DNA of 64,000 nt from Trichosporon coremiiforme (lineage: Eukaryota > Basidiomycota > Tremellomycetes > Trichosporonales > Trichosporonaceae), in NCBI GenBank assembly GCA_039545355.1, contig BCJJ01000012.1:186001-250000 (forward strand). The letters run 5' to 3'. Every line of letters starts with the position of its first letter. Within the stretch, counting starts at the first letter, position 1. Made by a program: the position numbers and the translations under genes. Of this stretch, positions 46,007 to 55,633 are shown piece by piece. The notes beneath the pieces are model-generated. The model made no database searches. It was given only the letters and a program-made list of their open reading frames with translations, and was not told the DNA's origin.

Positions 46007-46445
46007 GACGACGGTGTAGGGATGAGTGGTGAGTTGAGTCTGAGGAGTCTCGAGGCTGGTGGTCCTGCTGCCAGGCGTTGAAAGAGGTTGCTCCCATTGG
46101 CAGTGAGGATCCGTCTCCGCCCGAGGGAAGCGACGGAACCAAATCCGGCGGGCTGGTGGGACGGGCTTACCTCGTTGTGGCACTTGACGCAGGCTCGCGC
46201 GTGATTTTGGGCCCCAGCGTACAGTGACCCTGACTCAACCAGACGCGTCGAACCTGAACATTACGACCCATCGTCATCTTCTCACATTCGTCTCGCTCTC
46301 CATCGTCTGAATCATGCCCGACTTCTAATATTCCCCTCGCTTCTACCATTGAGTTCATCCAACCATCGGAGCACGCGATTCGACTTACAACCTTCCTCTC
46401 ATCGACACCCTTCTCGCCTTCGGCCAACCCCCTCCCCTCCTCGTC
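46007..46445. promoter_or_regulatory. Divergent promoter region between COX4 and the gene at 46446
   Basis: 439 bp separate two divergent start codons, so both promoters must lie here. No specific element is assigned. Confidence 0.5.
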
Positions 46446-48632
46446 ATGTCATCGCGTTTGCCACTGCAGCCTCGGCCAGATGGTTGGCTGACAGCGTCCA
46501 AGACGCCCAAGCAGCCGGTTCAGCGCCCGCTGGTAAAGCTTGACGCGAACGTCCATCATGGCATCTCGACTCCTCCCGCAAGCACGAGCCGCAAGCGTTC
46601 AGCGCCCGCGTCAAATTCAACGTCATCGCAGAGGAAACGGCCGCGCTCCGCTCAACCACAAGCCACGCCAACGGCGGCCGCTAATCGTACACTTGATACC
46701 TATCTCACACCTCCGACTACAACAGGGAAGGAAACAAGGCATAGGGGGCCACTCAAGCCGGTTTCACAGAACGCTCAGTCCGACGCCGCCATAACGGAGT
46801 GGCTTAGCGAACCGCCAAAGCGAGAGCCGTTCAACGATCGACCGATACAACAGCCGAAAAAGTCCGCACAGCGCATTCGTTCAAGCTCAAGGCCGCCGGC
46901 CAAGCCCACACCTCGAACTCCTAAAGTGCTCTCTTCACAGCGCGAGCTAACTCAAGTCCCTCCCTCCGTACTTGCTATACATCAGCGACTTTGCGGACAG
47001 GATAGTGCTCGAAGGCGCGCAACACGGTCACCATGGCGGGAGATCACGGAGGAGGATGAGGCTGCCGAGCTGGAGGAGCGGCGCGCTAACCGGCAACGAC
47101 GAGCGGAGGAGATTGCGAAGGAAAGGGAGCGCAAGCGGCTGCGCCTGGACGTGCGGGAGAACGTTGAGAAGGAGGCGATAGAGCGAATAGAGGGTGTGAA
47201 GCAGAGGCGTGCATTAGGGCAGTTCAAGTCCTTAGTGCACTTATCCAGCGAATCATCGTCCTCTCCACGCTCCTCGTCACCATCAAGAACAGACTCCGGG
47301 CGTGGAAACTTACGCCCCTATTCCTCTGTCATCGATGAGCCGGTATGTGTGCGCGAAACTCAGTGGCCCAAGCCCCAAATTCTGCCCTCGTCACGGCTCG
47401 CCGCCATGCCGCGCCGTACGTCTCCGTTCAAGCCTTATACGGATCAGCCGCGGGGCAGTTCTCCCAGTCCTTCGAAGCCTTTGCTGCCAGGGCCCTCCCG
47501 TCACCAGAAATCACCAGGGAATCGTCCGGCTGCTATCACGACACCCAAGAAGTCCAAGCGTCAACATCATCAAGTGACGCCTCCTAAATCGCGATCGCCG
47601 CACGGGGGGCAGCCAGAGACGCTATTCGTATTCCCTTTACCTAAGCCACCTCCTCAACCTGTCTTTGTTCGATCCCCACGACCATTTACAGAGTGGCGTC
47701 CGGTGGAAATGGAAGCGGAGACTCTGATGACTTGGAGTCTCGGGGGAGGCGCGGCTTCGACGGACCGAAATATGGATCTGCCTCCGAGCGATCCCCCGGT
47801 TGCAATCGAGGAACTCCCCGCCGACGGTAACCAACAAGTACGGGACCTCCCTACCAGTGATCCACCTGCCCTCCCCCCGAGTGGCTCGCCGCTGGACTCT
47901 GACGATACGGAAAGCGTAAGTCAATGCATCAGATTCCACTGACCACGTCAGATAGCGCCATCAGTGCCGTCGCAGACGTTCCCGGATCTGCTTCAGTCTT
48001 CGCCCACTCGACAGAACTTATCCCCCGTGCAGCGGGATATCGGGTTCCCGTTATTGAGTTCACCCCCGCGCCTGCCGCGCCTGTCAATGTCTCCCAGAAA
48101 GCGGCTCGTCCGTCGATCTGGCTCCCCTAAGCGTGTCAACGAAGCCATCTTCGCTTCCCTGAGCGATACGCCGAAGGCGAAGCAGCCGCCTCCTTCTCAG
48201 AAGCGTCAGACCAAGCGACCGTCGCAGAAGTCAGCCCACAACGACTCGCAGCAGACGAAGCTGGACGTTTTCGGTTACTTTCCGAAGAAGGAGAAGAAGA
48301 TTATGGATTTCGACAGGTCATTCTCAGACGAGGAGGACCTTGACTTCGGGGACGAAAACGCGGCCCGGACACCTCGTGCACTGTCGTCCAATCTAGGCCG
48401 GGTCCCGGAGGCACCCCCGCATCCTTCCTTACGCGCGGCCGGCCGCCGTGAGCTGGCGAAGCGCGACGCCGAAGCGATGGAACGGCATCGATCGCAGCAG
48501 CGGCCTCCAGCCACCCCCTGTACAGACTCTAGCTCTATCACCCCTGATGATGGTCCGCAGACCAGTGAATCGACCCGGCGCTGGTTCGCCGCCCTCGGTC
48601 ACTCGCCATCGCATTATTCTTCAGATTTGTAA
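46446..48632 (+). CDS. Unrecognised basic, disordered protein with PIP-box-like motifs
   Basis: A 716-aa protein I do not recognise, in two exons (46446..47915 and 47952..48632, phase 0, intron 36 nt). It is Ser/Pro/Arg-rich and mostly disordered. Visible parts: an NLS-like SQRKRPRS (~61-68); NRTLDTYLTPP (~80-90); a charged coiled-coil segment around EERRANRQRRAEEIAKERER (~215-260); several SP/TP sites as in CDK substrates (RTSPFK, SPRKRL, TPKK); and near residue 591 QTKLDVFGYFPKK, close to the PCNA-interacting Q-x-x-L-x-x-F-F pattern but with Gly at the last aromatic. An acidic SDEEDLDFGDEN follows. A nuclear, replication- or repair-linked role is inference only. It shares a promoter region with COX4. 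Confidence 0.7.
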
Positions 48633-48949
48633 TCCATACGGTGTTGTACGATGTATATAGTGTATCATGTTTCCCCTTCTGCATGCTGCTGCCATCCCCT
48701 ATGAGTGACTGGGTTCTTGGATGGCCAAAAGATTGGTGAGTGGTGAGGCTCAGAGCCCATTGACGGGGTTCCGCCACTCTCGGCTCCGTCGCCTGTGTTC
48801 GCGCCCGTCAACAAACCATACGGCAACGGGTTGCGACGGATCTCATAACCACACCATCGTCCATCTTCACGCGTTCATTTTCTTTCCGCATCGCTCTCGC
48901 CAGCAAATGAAGGTCGCCGAATGGCGCTGGCTCGGCTTTCGTTCCCGCC

Positions 48950-50228
48950 ATGGAACCGACGTCGACAGTGCGGAACATGAAGCGGTCGTTACCAAAGTCC
49001 TTCATGGAGCCTTCCAAGCGGCAAAGGACGACCGATGACGATTCACCGCCGCACCTTCCCTTCAACACAGGCACTCCTATTCGAGCCTTTTTCCAGAGTG
49101 TGTCGGACTCCGTGCGCTGAATCTTCGAGGTGAGTTGAGGCGCTCTGTGACTTTCGGGCACCCATGAGCTAATAGCCAGCGAGGAGGAGGAACAACCGTT
49201 CAGCTCGCCAAAGCGGAGTATGTCGTCTGTGCCGCTGGGGATGTGAAGGGCCGTCCGGAAACTGCAGCTGTAGTGTCTTAAGACTGGGTGTGGAGCTCTT
49301 GGGCAACGGGTCGGCTGATTGAACCGTCCGAGTTCCCGGTTCCATCTGGCCCATTGCAGGAAGCAGGGGTTGTCCACATGGAGCCGCTTCCGGTCGACAG
49401 CAGCGTAGAGGACCATGCCTCGCCCCAAGACGACGATTCCGCCTCCAGCGTAAGATTCTCAACTCTTGCTCTTGCATATTCTCCGCCTTCCCCGACACCT
49501 TCGCCGGCGCCCACCCCCCTCGACCGCGCTAAAGAACTTCGTGGCTCTGCATCTTCCTCCCCGCCAGACTCCCGATCCACGGCTGTTCCCGAGGGAAGTG
49601 TGCGTAGTGCCGACGTTCGCCTTCCAACTATCATGTCCGCAATGCACCGTAAACGCGTAGAGCTTTTGATTATCGCTCTTCGGAAGTGGAACAAGCGCGG
49701 TAGTCTTCTGGCCGTCCTGCGAGATACAGGCATTACGTCTGAATACGCCATACCGCTGCCGGCGGCCGGCGACGGTCCCGTTGAAACATGCCGGGCGTGT
49801 CCGGGCACTGATTCGCGCACTGCATCGCTGGGACAAGCGCGCGTTCGTCAAGTATATACAGAGCCTCGGCATACCTAACGGCTTACCCCTGTTCTACCTG
49901 TCGACAGTGCATCGAAGAGCATGTTCCGGGCTTGGCGGAGATCCAGCGGAGTGATCAAGAGGGGGTCGCCCATGGAGTCGAGCAGTGGGGTCAAGACCGC
50001 ACTACCTGCACAGATCAGATCCCCTCCAATCATGCCTCCCGAGTTGCACTCCTCATTAACAAGCTGAATGAGTGGGACAAAGAGGGCAACTTGACAACGT
50101 TCATCAGTAACCTGCAAATCACGGGAGTTCTGAACATATACTATCAGTTTCGATGGTATATCGCTCAACAGGTGCCGGGTCTACCTGGCTACGAAGCGAG
50201 GGCGCCTCCAACGACGCACGGATCATAG
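48950..50228 (+). pseudogene. Broken gene with three internal repeats of an unrecognised ~50-60 residue module
   Basis: Several frames appear to belong to one decayed gene. Its start may be MEPTSTVRNMKRSLPKSFME at 48950. A good 50-nt intron lies at 49130-49179 (GTGAGT...ctaatagccag), after which comes EEEEQPFSSPKRSMSS. From 49378 the frame reads MEPLPVDSSVEDHASP, then repeat 1: RVELLIIALRKWNKRGSLLA. Repeat 2 (from ~49796) is RVRALIRALHRWDKRAFVKY, then IQSLGI. Repeat 3 (from ~50040) is RVALLINKLNEWDKEGNLTT, then FISNLQITGV. Each unit ends with a VP motif (VPLK, VPGLAE, VPGLPG). The frame changes once between repeats 1 and 2 (~49775) and once inside repeat 2 (~49907). No splice sites explain both, so it is probably a pseudogene. 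No known domain is recognised. Confidence 0.5.
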
Positions 50229-50774
50229 TTACGTGAACCGCCTTTGCCCTACAGGCCTCGCCCTCTGACGCATCTCCGTCGACAAGCCTAGGATAGAGCC
50301 GGTTGAGCACTTCCCCACTGGACTGAACCCGCCCAAGTCGTTCGACAATAACAGGACCCGGCTGTGCACGGGATATCGTGGCTCTCCGACAAAGACAACC
50401 TACCATCAACATAATCCTCCCGCACCTCGTGCGAGGCTGACTCCGACTCAGGCAGCATTCCGTCTTCGCACTCCACTAATTTGGGCATACCTTCATACCA
50501 TACCTTGAACGTAGAATGTTGTCGTTGTATTGTTATCTGAGCACGACGGGTCCGAGGCTACGCAGGGGTCGGATCCGCGGAACGAGCGATAAGGTTCAGA
50601 CGAGTCAGATGCTCCACGAGGTCGAGTCGAGTGGCCTGTACGACAGTGTTGAAGTGTGCCTGGTGTGACATTTACTGGTGTGACATGGGCCAGTTGACCA
50701 CCCGTCCAGTAGTCGATATAGGCCAACGCTTCGTCGAGCCTTGCCCTGCGCCATGCTTCGGACTTGCCTCAACG
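50229..50774. other. Intergenic upstream of serpin-like gene 1
   Basis: 546 bp with no supported gene. The open frame of the next gene extends back to 50631, with an alternative ATG at 50685. Confidence 0.5.
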
Positions 50775-52025
50775 ATGACCGCCGACTTGCCCCTGGAATC
50801 TGCTCCGCCGTACATCGACCTGCCGTTCGCACCCGACGACGCGGACCCGCCCCTCCCTCCGAAGAAGAAGAAGCCCGCTGACCCCCTGACGAAGGCGATC
50901 AACGACCTAGCGGAGCGCTGGATCGCGACGCTGCCGGACCGACCGACCGTCTTCTCGCCAGCGGGGGTGTGGCCGCTTATGGCCATCCTAGCGGACGCGG
51001 CGACGGGGACAGTGGCCGAAGATCTGAAGGAGGCGCTCTGCTACCATCCCGTAGACGGAACGGGACCCCTGGAGGCGGCAGTCAAGGTACTCGACTGGCT
51101 CCGAGAGACACCGGGCCTGAACGGCGCAGTCGGGTTGTGGATCCATCGCACGTTTAGTGTCAAGCAGGAATGGCTCGATCGCGTGCCTGCCACCTCGCGA
51201 GGGATACTGCACGGTGCCGGAGACAAGGCAAAGCTTGACATGTGGACGCGGGAGAACACGGACGGGCTGATTGACGAGTTCCCGCGTGAGGCCGATAACC
51301 TGGGCGACTTCATCCTCGCGAGCACAATTGTGCTTCAGACGACATGGCTGGATATCTTCGAGCAGGAAGGCAAGAGCCAGCTCGTACGGACGACGCAGGG
51401 GCTCGACATCGTCCGAACCGACGGGCAGGTTACAGTTGTGCGCATCGAAGGCAAGGCTGGGAATTCCAGCTCAAAGCCCAAGCACGACGTCTACCTCGTC
51501 CTTGGTATCAAGGGTGAGCCGCCGTCGACAGTGCTGGGGAAGGGTCTGTTATTGATCCGCTATGCGCCAAAGAAGACAACATACGAGCAAGCGAAGCGGC
51601 TGTTTGGACCGGGGATCTCCGTGCGTCAAGTTGAGCGGCATGAGCCGCCAGACGACGGCAAGCCGTTCGTCACCGTCTACACTCACGCTTTCGAGGTGAC
51701 GGGTGACCATGAGCTGGTGGGAAACCCCGTGTTCGGACTCGAACGTTCGGCGGAGCCAGGCTCGCACTTCCCCGGCATAACAGACGGGGAGCTCGGTATA
51801 GACGGAGTGTCGCAGGTCGCTGTGGCCCATTTCACTGAATCGGGCTTCAGCGCGGCCGCCGTCTCGGATCCCTGCTGGTTTGGCAGCTTTGCTGAGCCTA
51901 TTGGGAAGGCGACCTGCATCGACGTCAAGTTCAAGCGCGCCTTTGGGTTCATCGCCATAGACCGGAAGACGGGAGTCGTTACGTTCGGAGGATGGGTTAC
52001 GAACAAGGACTTGATCCGGAGCTGA
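50775..52025 (+). CDS. Serpin-like protein 1
   Basis: A 416-aa intronless protein with serpin-family landmarks. N-terminal block: AINDLAERWIATLPDRPTVF, SPAGVWPLMAILADAATG, then VAEDLKEAL (serpin helix B: SPxGxxxxLxxLxxGAxG..ELxxAL). Mid-region ILASTIVLQTTWLDIF matches serpin strand 3A (xNAxYFKGxWxxxF). Hinge: ESGFSAAAVSDP (~356-364), like the inhibitory hinge G-x-x-A-A-A. After a ~20-residue loop comes KRAFGFIAIDRKTGVVTFGG, corresponding to the serpin end rPFlfxIxdxxtgxxLFxG. No signal peptide is seen, suggesting an intracellular protein. The start at 50775 matches the start in the paralog at 56893. Serpins are rare in fungi. The family call is from motif order; the inhibitory target is unknown. 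Confidence 0.72.
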   Translation: MTADLPLESAPPYIDLPFAPDDADPPLPPKKKKPADPLTKAINDLAERWIATLPDRPTVFSPAGVWPLMAILADAATGTVAEDLKEALCYHPVDGTGPLEAAVKVLDWLRETPGLNGAVGLWIHRTFSVKQEWLDRVPATSRGILHGAGDKAKLDMWTRENTDGLIDEFPREADNLGDFILASTIVLQTTWLDIFEQEGKSQLVRTTQGLDIVRTDGQVTVVRIEGKAGNSSSKPKHDVYLVLGIKGEPPSTVLGKGLLLIRYAPKKTTYEQAKRLFGPGISVRQVERHEPPDDGKPFVTVYTHAFEVTGDHELVGNPVFGLERSAEPGSHFPGITDGELGIDGVSQVAVAHFTESGFSAAAVSDPCWFGSFAEPIGKATCIDVKFKRAFGFIAIDRKTGVVTFGGWVTNKDLIRS

Positions 52026-52081
52026 ACTGTAGGGACATTAACTGATGCATTGCTTGTCATTACACGAAAACTACTCTACAA

Positions 52082-54103
52082 CTAAGCCTCGACCTTTCTC
52101 CGCTTCCCCGTCAGATCCGCCCAGATGCCCTCGGCCACGAGCCGGAGCGTCCCTCGTGCCTCCCAAAGAGGGATGAGGGAGATGGTTGTCGCACCGACGA
52201 ACAGCCAGACGAGCACAATGCACACCCACGCCGTGAAGCCCTTCTCGGAGTAAATGTACGACGTGAAGAACTGCGGTAGGGGCACGACAATGATGAGGAT
52301 GAACGTGAGGGACAGCGCCGCCCATGCCGCGATGCGGAAGGCGTGCTGTAGTCCCGCCGTGTCCTCTGCCTGCGCCTCGGCGGTGTTCTCCTCCACACTG
52401 ACGACCGTGGGTGTCGCGATCGCCTTCTCCTTATCGAGCTCCTCGGTACTTCCGCCCGGAGTGAGGTCGGGCGTCTTCTCGACGACTTCAACGGTGCTCT
52501 CCTCAACGTAGGTCGCGGGAGCGTTAACTGCACGAGTGATCTCCCAGTCAAAGTTCTCGGGCTTGACCAAGGACCATACGACGGTGATGATGCCGCCGAC
52601 GCCGATACTGAGCAGGTTGCCCGTGAGCATCTCGTAGTCTCCGAAAGTGGTATGCACGTCAATCTTCCCGTTGAGGCGGTACGTGATGCCCAGCCAGCCG
52701 CTGATGCCGGCGCAAAAACCAAGGATGGCACCCACAACCGCGCCGGTGCCGTTTGCCTTGCGCCACGTAATGCACAACGCAATGGGCACGACGGCACACC
52801 CGATGATGCAGCCCATCAGCTCGTAGAGATATCCCATCGAGATGCCGATGTAGTTGAACGCGGTCGCGATTGCGCCCATGAAGATGGCACAGAAGAGGAC
52901 GGCGACATGTGAAACGAACAGCAGCTGGCGCTCGGAGGCGCGCGGGTTGATGTACGCCTTGTACACGTCGTAGGTGAGGAGGGAGGAGACGGCGATCTGC
53001 TCCGCGCTAGCGGCGGACGTGACGGCCAGGAAGAGCAGAATGAGCATGGCAACGGCGCCAGACTGGCCCATCAGCGCGGCCGCCGCTTTGACAGCGGGAA
53101 GACCCTGGCCAACCTCGTCAGGGGTTAGGGTGATGACGGGGTTGGGGCCGTGGGCAAGTGCGACGGAAGAGAGGCCAAGCGAGGTGGCAATGGCCAACGG
53201 GATGGCGAACCAGGCAAGTCCACCCCAGAGGAAAGCCTTGACGCTGGTTGATGGGTGGGATGCGATGGCACGCTGCCAGTACGCCTGGTCGTTGAAGACG
53301 GTACCAAAGTTGCCGACGATGTTGAGGACGCCGAAGATGAGTCCGCTCTTGCTGCGCATGGTGAGGTAACTACCCTGCGCGTTGCCGGCAATGGGATGGT
53401 TGTCCGCGGCGGTAGTGAGGAGGGAGTACATCTTGGCAGGCGAACCGATTGTTGGGCTCGTGGCGTACACGACGAGCGCGAAAGCGATCAGGATGGCATA
53501 AAGGGCCACAGTGTGGGTGTAGTCCGCGATGAGGGTTGCGCGCATGCCGCCGAAAGTGACGTACACGGCGACGACGAGGGGGATGATGAAACACGCAGCG
53601 ACGGTGTTGACGCCTGTGAGCGAGGTAACCGTTGCGGAGCCGCCGAGGACAAGCATGGTGCACACGATGACGTTGGTCGCGAGACCGAAGAAGAGGAACA
53701 CCGCATGAGCTACCGGTCCCCAGCGAGCGCGGATGAGCTCGACGTAGGTGTAACACCTCGGTCCGTTCAGCTTAAGCTTGGCGCTGATCATGGCGAAGAG
53801 TAGAACCTGAATGCAGGCGCCTGAGGCATACCAGAACGGACCCGAGATGCCGAACTTGTACGCCGTGGCCGAGGACTGGAGCAGGGTTGCCGCCCAAGTC
53901 CAGGCGGAGACGATACCGCTCGCAACGAGACCGGGCGGGACCGAACGGGAAGCACTGTTGAACTCGTCTGAGTTCATGACATAAGGTGTGTAGCGGGTTT
54001 GCAGACGGGTGATCGCCAGCATCATGGCGGAGAAGAACAAGCCCATGCCGACAACGACGGCCCAGCCTGCCCCCTGAGGAAGCGCGGTATGAGTGTCGCT
54101 CAT
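52082..54103 (-). CDS. DUR3: Urea/polyamine active transporter, DUR3-like (SSS family)
   Basis: Plasma-membrane cation:urea symporter of the sodium:solute symporter superfamily, 673 aa in one exon. The N-terminal half has the conserved ASGIVSAWTWAATLLQSS and YKFGISGPFWYASGACIQVL stretch characteristic of Dur3. It continues with TMLVLGGSATVTSLTGVNTV and VTFGGMRATLIADYTHTVAL. About 15 hydrophobic helices are visible, including the late LTFILIIVVPLPQFF. A Glu/Thr-rich cytoplasmic loop (EESTVEVVEKTPDLTPGG) precedes the last two helices. The start MSDTHTALPQGAGWAVVVGM leads straight into helix 1. In fungi DUR3 is usually nitrogen-regulated; no GATA site cluster was verified. It lies between the serpin-like genes, without evident functional linkage. 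Confidence 0.93.
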   Translation of the reverse strand: MSDTHTALPQGAGWAVVVGMGLFFSAMMLAITRLQTRYTPYVMNSDEFNSASRSVPPGLVASGIVSAWTWAATLLQSSATAYKFGISGPFWYASGACIQVLLFAMISAKLKLNGPRCYTYVELIRARWGPVAHAVFLFFGLATNVIVCTMLVLGGSATVTSLTGVNTVAACFIIPLVVAVYVTFGGMRATLIADYTHTVALYAILIAFALVVYATSPTIGSPAKMYSLLTTAADNHPIAGNAQGSYLTMRSKSGLIFGVLNIVGNFGTVFNDQAYWQRAIASHPSTSVKAFLWGGLAWFAIPLAIATSLGLSSVALAHGPNPVITLTPDEVGQGLPAVKAAAALMGQSGAVAMLILLFLAVTSAASAEQIAVSSLLTYDVYKAYINPRASERQLLFVSHVAVLFCAIFMGAIATAFNYIGISMGYLYELMGCIIGCAVVPIALCITWRKANGTGAVVGAILGFCAGISGWLGITYRLNGKIDVHTTFGDYEMLTGNLLSIGVGGIITVVWSLVKPENFDWEITRAVNAPATYVEESTVEVVEKTPDLTPGGSTEELDKEKAIATPTVVSVEENTAEAQAEDTAGLQHAFRIAAWAALSLTFILIIVVPLPQFFTSYIYSEKGFTAWVCIVLVWLFVGATTISLIPLWEARGTLRLVAEGIWADLTGKRRKVEA

Positions 54104-54656
54104 GGTGGTGTGGTGAGTAGCTAGGGAGAGGGTATGTAGGGTTCAAAGAAGCCCAGGAAGCTGCATATGTACCCTAGCGCCACGATAAGAATGCATGGCG
54201 GGTCTCCTGGCTCATGGTAGTGCAGCTGGAGTGGTTTGCATGGGCGGATGATAGGACTGGTAGCTCCGCATAGATAGCGCGATAAGGGCCTGGGGTGCCA
54301 CAGACCCATGGGGAGGTGGCGTCTGATAACACTTTGCATCGGACCGCACCGGGTGCTCCGCAGCTGCACAGACGGAAAGCAAAGCCGTAGCACCGATGAT
54401 TTTCCGAGAGACAAAAGGGAGAAGTGGGAACGGTCGGGGAGCAGCACAATGCATGGGCTTCACGATCGATAAGAGTGATGGAGAGAATTCCAGATCGCGG
54501 GGATCCGCCATCATATCCCGTGGCTCGATGGAGCGACTTTGAGATCTGAAGGGTCCAGGCTCCCGCCCGATCCGCATTAAGAGTCATAGATATCGACTCA
54601 ATACAACAGATCTTGCCGCTGCAGTGTGCTTGGCATCCACGCCCCCGCCCACACTG
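54104..54656. other. Upstream region of the DUR3-like gene
   Basis: 553 bp with no gene; should hold the transporter promoter. Confidence 0.5.
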
Positions 54657-54749
54657 TTACTCGAAGCTCTCGATGTCATCCTCGTTATCCATGAACTCCT
54701 TCTCCGTGATCCAGCCCACGGATAGCACGACGCCCGTGTTCTCCTCAAC
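54657..54749 (-). pseudogene. 3' fragment of a third serpin-like gene
   Basis: The minus strand reads EENTGVVLSVGWITEKEFMD, then NEDDIESFE and a stop at 54657-54659. It corresponds to the last ~30 residues of serpin-like protein 2 (ESEIVTFAGWVTEEEFMNDE). The upstream frame runs into a stop within about five codons, so the rest of the gene is missing. It faces the same way as serpin-like gene 2, which starts about 2.1 kb away. Confidence 0.65.
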
Positions 54750-55633
54750 ATGAGCTTGTGATCACCGTCGCCGCCGGATGAGGCGGTATGAGTACCCGTG
54801 TACAGCGTATCCCGAACGCAGAGAGGCACAGCCGGAATACAGAACGCTACGCGCGTTGGCATCAGCAACGTTGTATCGTGGGGTGCGGCGTGACCAAACT
54901 GAAACGAGGTGAGAGGATCCGGACCTTCCGTGAGTCCGAGTGACAGTTGAGCAAGGCAGTCAGTCGAGGTGTCGCAGTGGTGCTAAGCTCAGAGTCGTTC
55001 GCCTGCATGGTCGGTTGGAGTGAAGAGCTGGACCTCGTGGCTTGTCGAATGAACCCCCGCGCTGTGGACTGGAAGGCGGTGTTGGAGAAAACGATGCACC
55101 CCCGGCGATAAAGTGCGTCATCATTCCCCGTACGCGGTAAAGCGGTGGTGAGCTAAAGCGAGACAGAATGCTGAGCTTGGAGAGGTGCGACTAATTTCGT
55201 TTGACAGACAGAGATGGACGGCTGCGGCGTAGGAAGGAGAGCGTTCGCAGTTCGAGATAACGAGGAGTCGGCGAGGGGTCGAAGCGGAGTCGCTCCTTAA
55301 ACGTTAGAGCTTTCACGAGCCATACGGTCGAAACGCTGTTCGTACTGCCTCTGTGGTGAGCATGGAGTGAGAACCGAACATTGAGAGGGAAGAAGGCGCG
55401 TTCATGGTGATGATAGAGAAGAGTGCAGCGATGGAAACTCAGTTGGGGAGTTGATCCTGCGACAGGGAGGTGAATGCCGATCGGTATAAGCCGCTGGTGG
55501 CTATGCAACCAACATCTTCTGTGCCGGATCATCTGTCTCCAGCACTGCCACGGCCTTTCAACTACAACGTTTGCATACTTGATCATGTCACATTTCCTTT
55601 ACTTCTGATCTAAACCGAAGCTCGATAACACGT
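54750..55633. other. Intergenic between serpin relic and serpin-like gene 2
   Basis: 884 bp. I looked for more serpin sequence upstream of the relic and found none. Confidence 0.45.

Noticed and set aside
49847..49907. Intron to repair the second frame change in the repeat gene
   Set aside because: A cctaacgg branch site and a cag acceptor exist, but the only in-phase donor is gtcaag and removal would delete residues (YIQSLGI) conserved with the other repeats.
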